From the NCBI GenBank assembly GCA_027257055.1, contig JAPVLO010000007.1, positions 2,666,001-2,730,000 of the forward strand: a DNA stretch of 64,000 nucleotides, written 5' to 3'. Shown piece by piece: positions 27,301 to 40,003 of this stretch. The stretch's first letter is position 1. Each line of letters begins with the position of its first letter. A program made the translations under genes and the position numbers. Under the pieces are notes generated by a model, which saw only the letters and a program-made list of their open reading frames with translations, searched no databases and had not been told where the DNA came from. Source of the DNA: Cephalopachus bancanus. Its lineage: Eukaryota; Chordata; Mammalia; Primates; Tarsiidae.

Positions 27301-30300
27301 CCTCGTACCCTGCTGACACCAGCGTAAGTGCCCTCATCACCTGCTGATGTCTACGTGCACACCTTTGTTCCCTGCCAATGCTGGCACGTGAGCCCTCATC
27401 GCTCACCAATGCCAGCGAGTGTGCCCTCATTCCCTATCAATGCCAGTGCATGCCCCCATTCCCTGCTAACACCATTACATGCACCCTCATGCCCTGCTGA
27501 TGCTTGTGTATGAGCCCTTGGACCTTGCCAATGCCCACACACATACCCTCAAACCCCACCAATGCCAGTGCGTGAGGCCTTGTCCCCTGCCGTCAACAGC
27601 ACATGTATCTTCATCCCCAACCAATGACCATGCATGCAACCTCATCTGCCATCAATGCTAGTGCATGCACACTTGTCCCCTGCTGATGATGGCACACAGG
27701 CCATCGGATGCCACAGACATCAGCACCTGTGCCCTTACACCCTGCCAACTCTAGCACACACACCCTTAGTTCCCACCAATGCCTTAACACACGACCTTGT
27801 CCCTTGCTGACACATGCACATGCTCCCTCCAATGCCTCAGAAGCCTGTGTGCATGTATTTGTCCCCCACAGACACCAATGCACACGACCTCATTTCCTGC
27901 CAACATCTGCACACACACCCTCACACCCTGCCAACACCAGCACATGCATCCTCATCCCCTGCCAATGACCACATGCACACCCTCATCCCCCACCGAAGCC
28001 CATGAGTGTGCTCTTGGACCCCGAGGATGCCCGCATGCATCCTCCTCCCTGCCAATGCCCAAGTGCCCACCCTTGGACCCCACTAACACCCATGCTCATA
28101 GCCTTGTCCCCCTGACGCCAGCACACAGGCCCTCGTCGTCTGCCTATGTCCATGCACATGCCCTCATTCCTTGCGGGTGCCCGTGAGTGTACCCTCCTCC
28201 CCCATCGATGCCAGTGGGAGGACCCTCAGCCCTCACCAATGCACACATGCACACCCTCGAACCCTGCTGATGCCTGTGTGTACTCCCTCGGACACCACCA
28301 CTGCCCACACATTCACCCGCTGATGCCAGTGCACAAGCCCTTGTATCCTGACACCAGTGAGTGGGCCCTCATCCTCTACAGATGCCAGTGCATGCACCCT
28401 TATTCCCTGCTGATGACTGCATGTGTGCCCTCATCCCCCAGCAAAGCCCGCCACGTGTGCCCTCGGACCCCACAGATGCCCATGTGTACCCTCATCCCCT
28501 GCCGATGCCAGCAAGCAGCCTCTCATCCCTTGATGATGCCAGTGCACATGTCCTTGGCTCCTGTCAACACACGCACACATGCCATCGGCCTCTGCCTACA
28601 CCTTTGAGTGCATCCTTATCCCACTGATGCCAGCGCACATGCCCAATTCCCCCATTGAAAATCACATGCTCATCATCGGACACAGCTGATGTTTGCATGC
28701 TTGCCATTATCTCCTGATGATGCCCATGTGCATGGCCTTGGACCATCGTGACTCTTGTGTGCATGCCCTCGAATGCTGCCAATGACTGGGTTCATGCCCT
28801 TGGACCATGATGACACCCACACATGCGTCCTCAGACCCTGCCAATGCCAATGTGCATGCCCTTGTCCCTTGCCAGTGTCAACGCACAGGTTCTTGTCTCC
28901 TACCTACTCCCATGCATGTGCCCTCATTTTCCAGATGCCAATGTATGCACCTTCATCCCCTGCTGAAACCAGCAAGCGCATCCTTGTCCCCTGTTGATGC
29001 CAGTGTGCATACCCTCGTCCCCATGGAGGCCCACACACCCACCCTTGGCCCCAATGATGTCTGGGCACATGCCCTCAGCCCCAGTCAATGAACACACTCA
29101 TGCCCTTGGCCTCCACAAGCACCCACGCACACTCCCTCAGACCCTGCCGACAGTCACATGTGTGCCCTTGGGCCCCACTGAAGTACATGCTTTCTCCCTT
29201 GTTCCCACTGATGCTCACATGCACACCCTCAGCCCCCACAGACACCACCGTGCATGCTGTTGTCCTCTGCCAATGCCAACGTGTGCACCTTCGGCCCCTG
29301 CTGATGTAAGCACACACTCCCTCATCCCATGCCAATGCCAGTACAAGTGCTCTTGGCCCGTGCTGATGCTCATGCATGCCCTCATACCCCGCTGATCCCA
29401 GCATGCATGCTTTTAGCCCCTATGTCACCCAGGCACATGCCCCATCCTGTCAATGACTGCATGAGTCCCCTGAGCCCCGCAGATGACAGCACACATGCCC
29501 TATTCCTCTGCCAACACTCAAATACATGACTCTGTCTCCCACTGACACCCTACACATGCACCCTCAAACCCCACCAATACCCATGCGCGCACCTTTGAAC
29601 CCCACCAATGCCCATGTGTGTGACCTCAGATCATGCTACGCTCACACGTGTGCATTTGGGCTCCACCAAGGGCTGAATGTGCACCCTCAGACACCACTGG
29701 TGCCTGTGTGCACAACTGAGATCCCTGCTGATGCCCACACGTGCTCCCTAGTCCCCCAGTGACACCAGTGTGTGTGCTCTCATCCCCTGCCGATGCCTGC
29801 ACATGTACCCTCTTCCCCCACTGACGCCAGCGCATGCACCCTCGTTCTCCATCAACACCAGCGCACATACCCTCGTCCCCCATTGACAACAGCGTGCAAT
29901 CCCTTGTACACAACTGACTCTCACATGTGAGTCCTCAACCTTTGCTGATGCCCACAGGCACGTCATCGGTGTCCACTGACACCCACACTCGTGACCTTGG
30001 ACACCACCAACAATTCAGTGCATACCCTCAGACTCCACTGACACTCATACACTCACCCTTGAGCCCTACTGATGCCCAATTGCATACCCTCAAACCCCAT
30101 CAATATATGAGTGTATGCGTGCATCTTCCATCAATGCTAAAGCACACACACTCATCACCCGCCAATGACCACACACATAACCTCAGACTTCACTGATGCC
30201 AGCATGCCCTTGTCCCCCACTGATGTCCACAAGAGCACACTCATCCCCCTGCTGATTCCCATGTGCACACCACCATCCCTCACCAAAGACTGCAAGCATG

Positions 30301-30440
30301 CCCTCTTCCCCTGCCTATGCTAGCAAGCATGCCATCGTCCCCCACCAAAGCCCACACAAGTGCCCTCAGAACTCACTGAAGCCCATATGAGCACACTCAG
30401 ACCCCAATAACGCCTGCACAGGTGTCCTCAGATTGCATTG

Positions 30441-33400
30441 ACACTCACACGCAACACTTACAGCCTGCACCCAGTGGGGAAAAAAACCACATGGAACAGA
30501 ATCACTAATACACACATTTCTCACAACAATGTCCTAGGAAGAGACACATTTCATGCAACATACAAAGACAACAGATATATGTCTCTTACCAAAATGCACC
30601 CCAGTTGAGATAATCTCATTCAACGTTAAACTGTGAGAGATACAACTCTTACAGCATGCACCCAGTGGGAAAAACCTGCAAGCAACATAAAACAGTTGAA
30701 CAAACATTTTACACGGCATGTCCAAAGTTAAAGGCACGTTTTATACCAAGTGCAACAGTGACAGAAAGTTCTCCTACAAAAATACACCTTAAAGAATATA
30801 ATCTCATTCACCATGAAACTTTCAGAGACACAACTCTTACAATAAGCACCCAGTGAGAAAATACCTGCATCCAACATAAAACAGTTGAGCAAACATTTTA
30901 CACAGCATGACTCAAGTTAGAGGCACATTTTATATAAAGTGCAACAGTGACCTACAAATATCATACAAAAATACACCCAGCAGAGAATAATCTCATTCAA
31001 TGTGAAACTGTGAGAGAAACAATTCTTATATCATGCACCCAGTGAGGGAAAAAATGGCATGAAATGTAATAAGTAACACACACATTTCACACAACAATGT
31101 CCAAGTTAGAGACACATTTCATGCAATGTAAAAAGGTGACAGACATATGTCTCCTTCCAAAATATACCCTGGATGAGATCATCTCATTCAATGTAAAACT
31201 GTGAGAGACACAAATCTTACAGCATGCACCCAGTGGGAGAAAAAGCCCTCATCCAACGTAAAACAGATGAATAAACATTTTACACAGCATGACCCAAGTT
31301 AGAGGCACATTTTATACCAGTGCAACAGTGACAGACAAATCTTATACAAAAATACATCCAGCAGAAAATAATGTCATTCAGCATGAAACTGTGAGAGACA
31401 TAACTCTTACAGCATGCACCCAGTGGGTAAAAACCCGCATGGAACAAAATCAATAATACACACATTTCACAAAACAATGCCCTAGTTAGAAACATTTCAT
31501 GCAATGTACAAAGATGACACAAATATGTCTCTTACCAAAATTCACACTGGATGACATAATCTCATTCAACATGAAACTGTGAGAGACACAACTCTTACAG
31601 AACGCACCTAGTGAGAAAAAACCCACATGGAACATAATCAGTAACACATGTTTCACAATAAGGCCCTAGCTAGAGACCATTTCATGCCACTTACAATGGT
31701 GACAGACATATGTCTCTTACCAAAATGCGCCCTGGATGAGATAATCTCATTCAACATGAAACAGTGAGAGACACATCTCTTACAGCATGCACCCAGTGAG
31801 AAAAAAATCTGCATCCAAAAAAACACTTGAACAAATATTTTACACAGAATGGTCCAAGTATAGGCACAATTTATACCAAGAGCATCAGTGACAGACAGTT
31901 CTCATACAAAAATACATCCAGCAGAATATAATGTCATGGAATGTTAAACTGTAAGAGACAAGACTCTTAAGCATGCACCCAGTGGGGAAAAACCCGTATC
32001 CAATGTAAATCAGTTGAAGAGACATCTTACACAGCATCATCAAAGTTAGAGGCACATTTTATGCCAAGTGCGACAGTGACAGACAGATCTCATACAAAAT
32101 ACACATAGCAGAATATAGTCACATTCAACGTGAAACTGTGAGAGACACAAATCTTATGCACCCAGTGGGGAAAAAAACACATGGAACATAATCAGCAATA
32201 CACACGTTTTACACAACCATGCCCTAGTTAGAGACACATTTCATTTAATGTACAAAGGTGACAGACATGTCTCCTACCAAAATGCGTCCTGGATGAGATA
32301 ATCTCATTCAACGTGAAACTATGAGAAAAACAACTCTTACAGCATGCACCCAGAGGGAAAAACCTGCATCCAATGTAAAACAGTTGAACCAATATTTTAA
32401 ACAGCATGGCCTATGTAAGAGGCACATTTTATACCAAGTACAACAGTGACAGACAGATCTCATATAAAAATACACCCAGAAGAAAATAATCTCATTCAAC
32501 ATGAAACAGTGAGAGACACCACTCTTATAGCATGCCCCAAGTAGGAAAAAATCTGCAAAGAACGTAATCAGTAATACACTTTACACACAACAATGCCATA
32601 GTTAGAGACATACTTCGTGCAACATAAAAAGGTTGATAGATATTTGTCTCTTACCGAAATGTACACTGAATGAGATAATATAATCCAACATGAAACTGTA
32701 AGAGACAAAACTCTTACAACATGCACACAATGGGCATAAACCCACATCCAACATAAAACAGTTGAACAAACATTTTACACAGCATGGACCAAGTTAGAGG
32801 CACATATTATACCAGCACAAGAGTGACAGACAGATATATGAAAATATACCCAGCAAAAAATAACTTCATTCAATGTGAAACTGTGAGAAACACAATTATT
32901 ACAGCATGCACCCATGGGGAAGAAACCTGCATGGAATGTAATCAGTAATACACACATTTCACACAAAAATGCCCTAATTAGAGACACACTTAATGCAATG
33001 TACAAATATATATCTATTACCAAATGCACTCTGGAGGAGATAATCACACTCAACATGAAACTGCCCTGGTTAAAGACATATTTCATGCAATGTACAAAGT
33101 TGACACACATACGTCTGTGGGGGACACAACTTTTACAGCAGCATGCACCCAGTGGGAACAAACCTGCATCCAACATAAAACAGTTTAACAAACATTTTAC
33201 ACAGCATAGCCTAAGTTAGAGTCAGATTTTACACAAAGTACAACAATGACAGACAGGTGTCATACAAAAATGCACCCAGCAGAAAATAATCTCATTCAAG
33301 GTGAAACTGTGAGAGACACAAGTCTCACATGAAGCACCCAGTGGGAAAAAAATCACATCCAACGTAAAACAGTTGAACAAACATTTTACACAGCATGACC

Positions 33401-35552
33401 CAAGTTAGTGGCACATTTTATACTAATTGCAACAGTGACAGAGTGTTTTCATACAAAAACACCCAGTAGAACAAAATCTCATTCAATGTCAAACTGTGAG
33501 AGACACAACTCTTACAGTATGCACCCAGTGGGGATAAAAACCCCATGAGACAAAATCAGTAACACAGACGTTTCACATAACAATGCCCTAGTTAGAGAAG
33601 CATTTTATGCAATGCACAAAAGTGACAGGCATACTTCTATTACCAAAATGTGCCCTGGATGAGATAATCTCATTCAACATGAAACAGTAAGAGACACAAC
33701 TCTTACAGCATTCAACCAGTAGGAAAAACCCTCAACCAACATAAAACAGTTGAACTAACATTGTATACACTATGGTCAGTTAGAGATACATTTTATACCA
33801 AGCGTAACAGTGACAGACAGATCTCATACAAAAATACACACAACAGAAAATAATCTCATTCAACGTGAAACTGTTAAATACAACTCTTACAGCATCCATT
33901 CGGTGGAAAAAAAAACCTGCATGAAATGTAATCAATAAAACACACATTTCCCAAAACAACGCCCTAGTTAAAGACATATTTCATGCAATGTACAAAGTTG
34001 ACACATATACGTCTTTTACCAAAATGTGTTCTGGATGATATAATCTCATTCAACAGGAAATTGTGACAGACACAGCTCTTATAGAATGCACCCCATGAGG
34101 GAAAAAACCCACATCCAACATAAAACAGTTGAACACACATTTTGCAGAACAAGGTCCAAGTTAGAGGCACATTTTATACCAAGTGCAATAGTGATAGACA
34201 GATCTCATATAAAAATACACCCAGCAGAAAATAATCTAATTCATCATGAAATTGTGAGAGACCCAACTCTTACAGCATGAATCCAGTGAGAAAAAACTGC
34301 ATTGAATGTAATAAGTAATATACACATTTCACACAAAAATGACCTAGTTAAAGACACAACTCTTGCAACATACAATGGTGACAGACAGATGTCTCTTACC
34401 AAAATGCTCCCCGCATGAGATAATCTCATTATCCATTTCACTGTGAGGGACACAAATCTTACATAATGTACCTGGTAGGAAAAATCCCACATCCAGCATA
34501 AAACAGTTGAACAAGCATTTTACACATTATGGCCCAAGTTATAGGCGTGTTTTAGACCAAGTGCAACAGTAACAGATCTCATACAAAAATACATCCAGCA
34601 GAAAATAATCTCATTCAATGTTAAACTGTGAGAGACACAAATCTGACAGCGTGCACTCAGTGGGAAAAAAACCCACATTCAATGTAATCAGTAACATACT
34701 TATTTCACACAGCAACACCCTAGTTAGAGACATATTTCATACAATGTACAAAGATGACAGACATGTCTCTTGCCAAAATATGCCCTGGATAAGATAATCT
34801 CATTCAACATGAAACTGTGAAAGACACAAATCTTACAGAATGCACCCAGTGGGAAAAATCCTGCATCCAACATAAAATGGTTGAACAAACATTTTACACA
34901 AGGCCCAAGTTAGAGGCACATTTTAGAACAGGTGCAACAGTGACAGACAGATCTCATACAAAAATACACCCAGCAGGAAAAAAATCTCATTCAACATGAA
35001 ACTGTGAGAGATACAACTCTTACAGCATGAACCAAGTGGAAAAAATCCTGCAAGAATGTAATCAGTAATACACATTTCACACAGCAACACCTTAGAGAGA
35101 GAGACATTTCATGAAACGTATATGGTGACACACGTATGTCTCTTTCTAAAATGCTCCCTACTATGAGATAATCTCATTCAACATGAAACTGAGAGACACA
35201 ACTCTTACAAGATGCCCCCAGTGGGAAAAATCTGCAAGGAATGTAATCAGTCATACACCATTTCACACAACAGTTCTCTAATTAGAGACACATTTCACCC
35301 AATGTTCAAAGGTGACAGACCTATGTCTCTTAGCAAATTGCACCCTGTAAGTGATATCTCATTCAACATGAAACAGTGAGAGACAAAATTCTTACAGCAT
35401 GCACCAATAAGGAAAAGACCAGCATCCAACGTAAAACAGTAGAGCAAACATTTTACACAGCATGGCCCAATTTAGAGGCACATTTTATACCAAGTGTAAT
35501 GGTGACAGAAAAATCTCACACAAAAATATACCCAGGAGAAAATAATCTCATT
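30441..35552. repeat. AT-rich ~188-bp satellite, block 1 (A and B monomers)
   Basis: The landmark ACAGCATGCACCCAGTGGG recurs every 187-190 bp (about 30464, 30652, 30839, 31030, 31219, 31410 and on). Two monomer families are visible. A carries AAACAGTTGAACAAACATTT and GGCACATTTTATACC; B carries AATCAGTAATACACAC and TTTCATGCAATGTACAAAG. They mostly alternate B-A (about 376 bp dimers), with AA or BB irregularities. Each monomer is itself three related parts of about 63 bp: CACCCAGTGGGAAAAACC, CCCAAGTTAGAGGCACATTT and CACCCAGCAGAAAATAATC begin the three, and the thirds end with similar TTACAGCATG or TCATACAAAAATA words. About 27 monomers are present. The block starts immediately at the end of the minisatellite. 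Short open frames in it are accidental. Confidence 0.93.
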
Positions 35553-37127
35553 TGCGGGGGGCCAGCCCCTGCAGAGATTTAGGGGGTCCCTTGAGAGGTG
35601 TGGCGACATGGGGATTATTCTGGAGAGATAAAGAGAAAGAAAGAGAGAGACAGGGGGAGAAAGAAAGAGACTGGACTCTGTCTAGTGCAGAAGCCGTTTA
35701 CTGGAAGTTACAATGGGTATTTATCCCCAGATTTTACACAGAGAGTCTCACAAGTCTTTCACGTGAACACAAAGCCAGGTGGATGAGGGGTGTCCCCCAC
35801 CCACCAGGTGTTTCCTCAGGCATGAGAAAGGACAATAACAAGACATTACATGAACACAAAGCCAGGTGGATGAGTGGCATCCCCCACCCACCGGGAGTTT
35901 CCTCAAGCACGAGGAAGGGCAATCCCAATCAAATCACAAGACATTTACATGACCACAAAGCCAGGTGGGTGAGGGGCATCCCCCACCCACCAGGTGTTTC
36001 CTCAAGCATGAAGAAGGGCAATCCCAAAATTATCTCACTGTTCCTCATGCTTGGTTAATATTCCTCAAAAGTAATACAACAATTTCTAGCATCATAATAT
36101 TCCAATGATCAATAACTTTTAAAACTCATGCATACACAACACCTAATGACTAACTTAATCTTAATTCCTTTCTATTTTATGCTAATTCTACCTACGCTAC
36201 AGAAACTCTTAATTATAGCCCAACTCAGTTCCTAAAGAATGTGGCCCAGTCAAAAGATCACGCTGGGTCATTTCTAGGAACAATTGATTACAATCTCTTA
36301 ACAAAATGGCTGTTCTAAAATCCTATATATCTATTTTAATTTCTATAAAAGTTTCTAATTCCTAATCCTAATATATAAAGCAGATCATCAGCAATAAAGT
36401 TTCTAAAAATAAAACCCAAATATAAACTGTAAATTGTATGAAAACCAAAACCACAAATGTAGAAAATGGAAACAATGAAATTTCTAAAGTTAGTTGTATT
36501 CTTATTAAATCTAAAAATATCATGATTGATCATGCTTAAACTAACATAATAGTCTGACGTTAGCATGACCTATTCTACAACACTTTCTATGAATAAAATA
36601 AATTCAATTTCTATAATAAGTAGAAAAACCCTACACTAACTGTAGCTAAAACCATTCTAAAAGAGTGTAGCCCAGTCCAAAGTACATGCTGGGCCCTCAG
36701 GAATGTGGCCCAGCCCAAGGTTTGCGCTGGGCCATTTCTGGTAACTCTAGATAATCATCTATACCATCTGAAGCTGAAAACAACTCTCCATAAGTATATA
36801 CTAATTCTACAAATATACTTTTAAATCTTACAAAGAAGCTTGTACTGTATTAAAGGCTCCCAAATGTGACCTGAGTTTAAATTATATCTAATACCTAAGC
36901 CGAAACTGCAGTTCATGGAAAACAGGAACAATAAGTTTCTAGAGTGAGCCATGCCTGTCACAGTCACAGAGCCTTCAGCTTAGGTAGGCAGAGATCCTTT
37001 TGGCTAAAATGAAAAAGGGAGGAGGGAATGGGGTCAACAGCTCCCAAACGCATCCTAGTGGTCTCGGGGTCCATGGCCCACCTTGATCCCTAATGTTCAG
37101 GTGGGCCTCCATGGCCGGCTGCCAACA
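35553..37127 (-). mobile_element. Solo LTR of a class II-type ERV inserted in the satellite
   Basis: The 1575-bp insert begins TGCGGGGGGCC and ends GGCTGCCAACA on the plus strand. In reverse complement it starts TGTTGGCAGCC, the same kind of terminus as the provirus LTRs at 55780-62166, so the LTR reads on the minus strand. It is flanked by 6-bp duplications differing at one base (CTCATT 35547-35552; CCCATT 37128-37133), the length expected for class II ERVs. Deleting it joins AATAATCTCATT to CAATGC and restores the satellite monomer. No internal retroviral genes are present, so it arose by LTR-LTR recombination. It carries an internal tandem repeat at 35764-36040 and a purine-rich run at 35622-35675. 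Confidence 0.82.
35764..36040. repeat. Three tandem 87-99-bp repeats within the solo LTR
   Basis: The segment CACAAAGCCAGGTGG followed by CCCCCACCCACC and GTTTCCTCA occurs three times, starting at 35764, 35851 and 35950. Tandem repeats of this kind are common in retroviral LTRs; here they lie toward the LTR's downstream (minus-strand) end, not in typical U3 enhancer position. Confidence 0.9.
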
Positions 37128-39440
37128 CCCATTCAATGCAAAACTGTCAGAAACAAAACTCACAGGATGCACCCAGTGGGGAAAAATCAGATGGAACATA
37201 ATAACTAATACACACTTTTCAGAAAACTACATCCTAGTTAGAGACACATTTCATGCAAAGAACAAAGTTGACAGGCATATGTCTCTTACCAAACCATGCC
37301 CTGGATGATATAATCTCATTCAAAGTGAAACTGTGGGAGACACAAATCTTACATCATGCACCCAATGAGAAAAAAAGCTGTATGCAACATAAAACAGTTG
37401 AACAAATGTTTTACACAGCATGGCCCAAGTTAGAGGCACATTTTATACCAAGTGCAACAGTGACACACAAATCTCACACAAAAATACACCCAGCAGAAAA
37501 TAATCTCATTCAACGTGAAACTGTGACAGACACAACTCTTACAACATGCATCCTGTGGGGGGAAAATTCACATGGGACATAACCAATAATACACACATTT
37601 CACACAACAATGCCCTAGTTAGAGACATATTTCATGCAAAGTACAACAGTGACAAAAATATGTCCTTTATCAAAATGTGCCCTGAATGAGATAATCTCAT
37701 TTAAGGTTAAACTGAAAGAGACACATCTTTATAGCATGCATCCAATGGGATAAAATCTGAATCCAAAGTAAAAAAGTAATCTCATTTGAAGTGCAACTGT
37801 GCAAGACACAACACTTACAGCATGCACAGAGTGGGAAAAATCCCACACCCAACATAAAACAGTTGAATATACATTTCACACAGCATGCCCCAAGTTAGAG
37901 GCACATTTTATACCAGGTGCAACAGTGACAGTCAGATCACATACTAAAATACACTGAGCAGAAAATACCCTCATTCAATGTTAAACTGTGACAGACACAA
38001 CTCCAACAGCATACACCCAGTGTGAAAAAAATCCACTTCTGATGTAAAACAATTGAACAAACATTTTACACAGCATGGCCCAAGTTAAAGGCACATTTTA
38101 CACCAAGTGCAGCAGTGACAGAGAGATCTTATACAAAAATACACCCAACAGGAAATAATCTCATTCAACGTGAAACTATGAGAGACACAATTCTTACAGC
38201 ATGAACCCAATAAGAAAAAACCCATATCCAACACAAAACAGTTAAACAAACATTTTACACAACATGGCCCAATTTTGTAGCACATTTTTACCAAGCACAA
38301 CAGTGGCAGACAGAGCTCATACAAAAATGCACCCAGCAGAATATGATCTCATTCACCATGACACTGTAAAAGACCCAACTCTTACAGCATGTACCCGGTG
38401 GGAAAATACTCAAATGAAAAGTAATCAGTAAAACACACATTTCACACAAAAATGCCCTAGTTAGAGACACATTAAATGCAGCATAAAAGATGACAGACAT
38501 ATATCTCTTACCAAAATGCACCCTGGATTATATAACCTCATTCATCATGAAACTGTGAGAAACACAACTCTTACAGCATGCACCAAGTAGGAAAAAAAAA
38601 TGTGGAAAGTAATAAATAATACACGTTTCACATACAACACCCTAGTTGAAAACAAATATCATGCAATGTACAAAGGTGACAGACATTTGTCTCTTACCAA
38701 AATGTGCCCTAGATGAGATAATCTCATTCAACATGAAACTGTGGGAGACACAACCCTTACAGCATACACCCAGAAGGAAAAAACCTGCATCCAACGTAAA
38801 ACAGTTGAACAAACATTTTACACAGCCCCCATGTTACAGGCATATTTTATAACAAATACAACAGTGACAGACAGATATCATACAAAAATACACCCAGCAA
38901 AAGATAATCTCATTCAACCCAAAACTGTGAGAGGAAGAAATCTTACAGAATGCACCCAATGGAAAACAAAACTGCACCCAACATAAAACAGTTGAACAAA
39001 CATTTTACACACCATGGCTCAAGTTAGAGACACATTTTATACTAAGTGCAACAGTGAGAGACAGATCTCATACAAAAATGCACCCAGCAGAAAATAATCT
39101 CATATAATGTTAAACTGTGAGAGATACAACTCTTACAGTATGCACACAGTGGTAAAAACAACCCACATCCAACACAAAACAATTGAACAAACATTTTACC
39201 CTGCATGGCCCAAATTAGAGGAAAATTTTATATCAAGTACAACAGTGACCAACAGATCTCATACAAAAATACATCCAGGAGAAAATAATCTCATTCAATG
39301 TGAGAATGTGAGAAATACAATTCTTACAGCTTGCACCCAGTAAGAAAAAACCCACATCCAACATTAAACAACTGAACAAACATTTTACACAGCATGGCCC
39401 AAGTTAGAGACACTTTTTATACGAAGTGCAACATCAACAG
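37128..39440. repeat. AT-rich ~188-bp satellite, block 2
   Basis: This continues the satellite of 30441-35552 after the solo LTR. Landmark words at about 37160, 37357, 37547, 37820, 38010, 38200, 38387, 38574, 38760, 38947, 39132 and 39325 keep the 187-190 bp spacing, except for a shortened monomer near 37735-37815. By marker sequence the order is roughly B A B a A A A B B A A A A, so the strict B-A alternation seen in block 1 decays here into same-type runs. The array ends inside a monomer at about 39440. Confidence 0.92.
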
Positions 39441-39454
39441 GGAAGTTGGAGATG

Positions 39455-39742
39455 GGCCAGGTGCAGTGGCTCATGCCTATAATCCCAGCACTTTGGGAGT
39501 CAGAGGCTAGAGAATTACCTGAGCTCAGAAGTTTGAGACCAGCCTGGGCAACATGGCATGACCCTCATCTCTACTCTAAAAAAAAAAAATTGTCCAGGCA
39601 TGGTGTCCCATGCCTGTGGTTCCAAATACTTGGAGGGCTGAGGCAGAAAGATCTCCTGAGGCTGTGGTGGCCTGAGTGTGCCACTACACTCCAGCCTGGG
39701 TAACAAAGTAAGGCTCTGCATCAAAAAGAAAAAAGAAAAAAA
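39455..39742 (+). mobile_element. Alu SINE (older, AluJ-like)
   Basis: Starts GGCCAGGTGCAGTGGCTCATGCC and ends in a mixed A-rich tail. Imperfect target duplications flank it: GGAAGTTGGAGA at 39441-39452 and GGAAATTTGGAGA at 39743-39755. It lies at the right edge of the satellite. It has the standard primate Alu head, unlike the lineage-specific copies nearby. Confidence 0.93.
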
Positions 39743-40003
39743 GGAAATTTGGAGACAGACAATGTAGAGCCACCCAGAGTCACCACCATCCCGAAGGAAG
39801 AAGTCACTGTGCACTTAGTACTTGCTTTTATTAATGTTTAAAGGATAGTTTTTCTGACAGTGTTAAAATAGTTTAAACAACACTGAAAATGAATAAATAG
39901 GCACATTAACACTTGCAGCATAATTTAAATTTAAATATATTACTTATAGCAAAACCAGACTTTATTTAAAATTTATTTTGTGGCTTTAAAGTTAGTAAAC
40001 TCA

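Larger units (their letters stand above)
4326..30440. repeat. Giant degenerate minisatellite, ~31-bp unit, ~26 kb
   Basis: Almost the entire 26.1 kb is built from one C-rich unit. Its parts in order are GCCCTCATCCCC (or GCCCTCAGACC, GCCCTTGGACC), then CACCAATGCC or CACTGATGCC, then an alternating purine/pyrimidine tail such as AGCACACATGT. Successive units measured at 15149-15300 are 31 bp each, giving roughly 840 units. Units vary by point changes and small indels, and no long-range higher-order period is obvious by eye. The plus strand is strongly C-rich and G-poor. Because stops are rare in the unit and 31 is not a multiple of three, long open frames arise in several frames on both strands (for example 7946-8800 plus); they look like artefacts of composition. 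A (CA)n expansion lies at 8401-8447. I see no inserted transposon anywhere in the array, which is unusual given the surrounding density. Confidence 0.95.

Noticed and set aside
4326..30440. Hundreds of open frames of 60-284 codons, rich in Pro/His/Thr (plus) or Gly/Cys/Trp (minus)
   Set aside because: They follow the repeat unit in every frame and on both strands, lack any domain or consistent start, and are explained by stop-poor composition.
4326..30440. CRISPR-like array
   Set aside because: There are no constant repeats separated by unique spacers; every position varies and the DNA is clearly mammalian.
4326..30440. Chi-like or recombination-hotspot motif in the reverse complement (GCATTGGTGG)
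   Set aside because: The match is partial and simply part of the unit; there is no basis for a hotspot claim in this species.
30441..39440. Zinc-finger gene-like words in the AT-rich satellite (HPGEKP-like and [13 protein letters not shown] reading)
   Set aside because: The spacing is about 63 and 188 bp, not the 84 bp of C2H2 finger arrays, the paired cysteines are missing and stops recur in each monomer.
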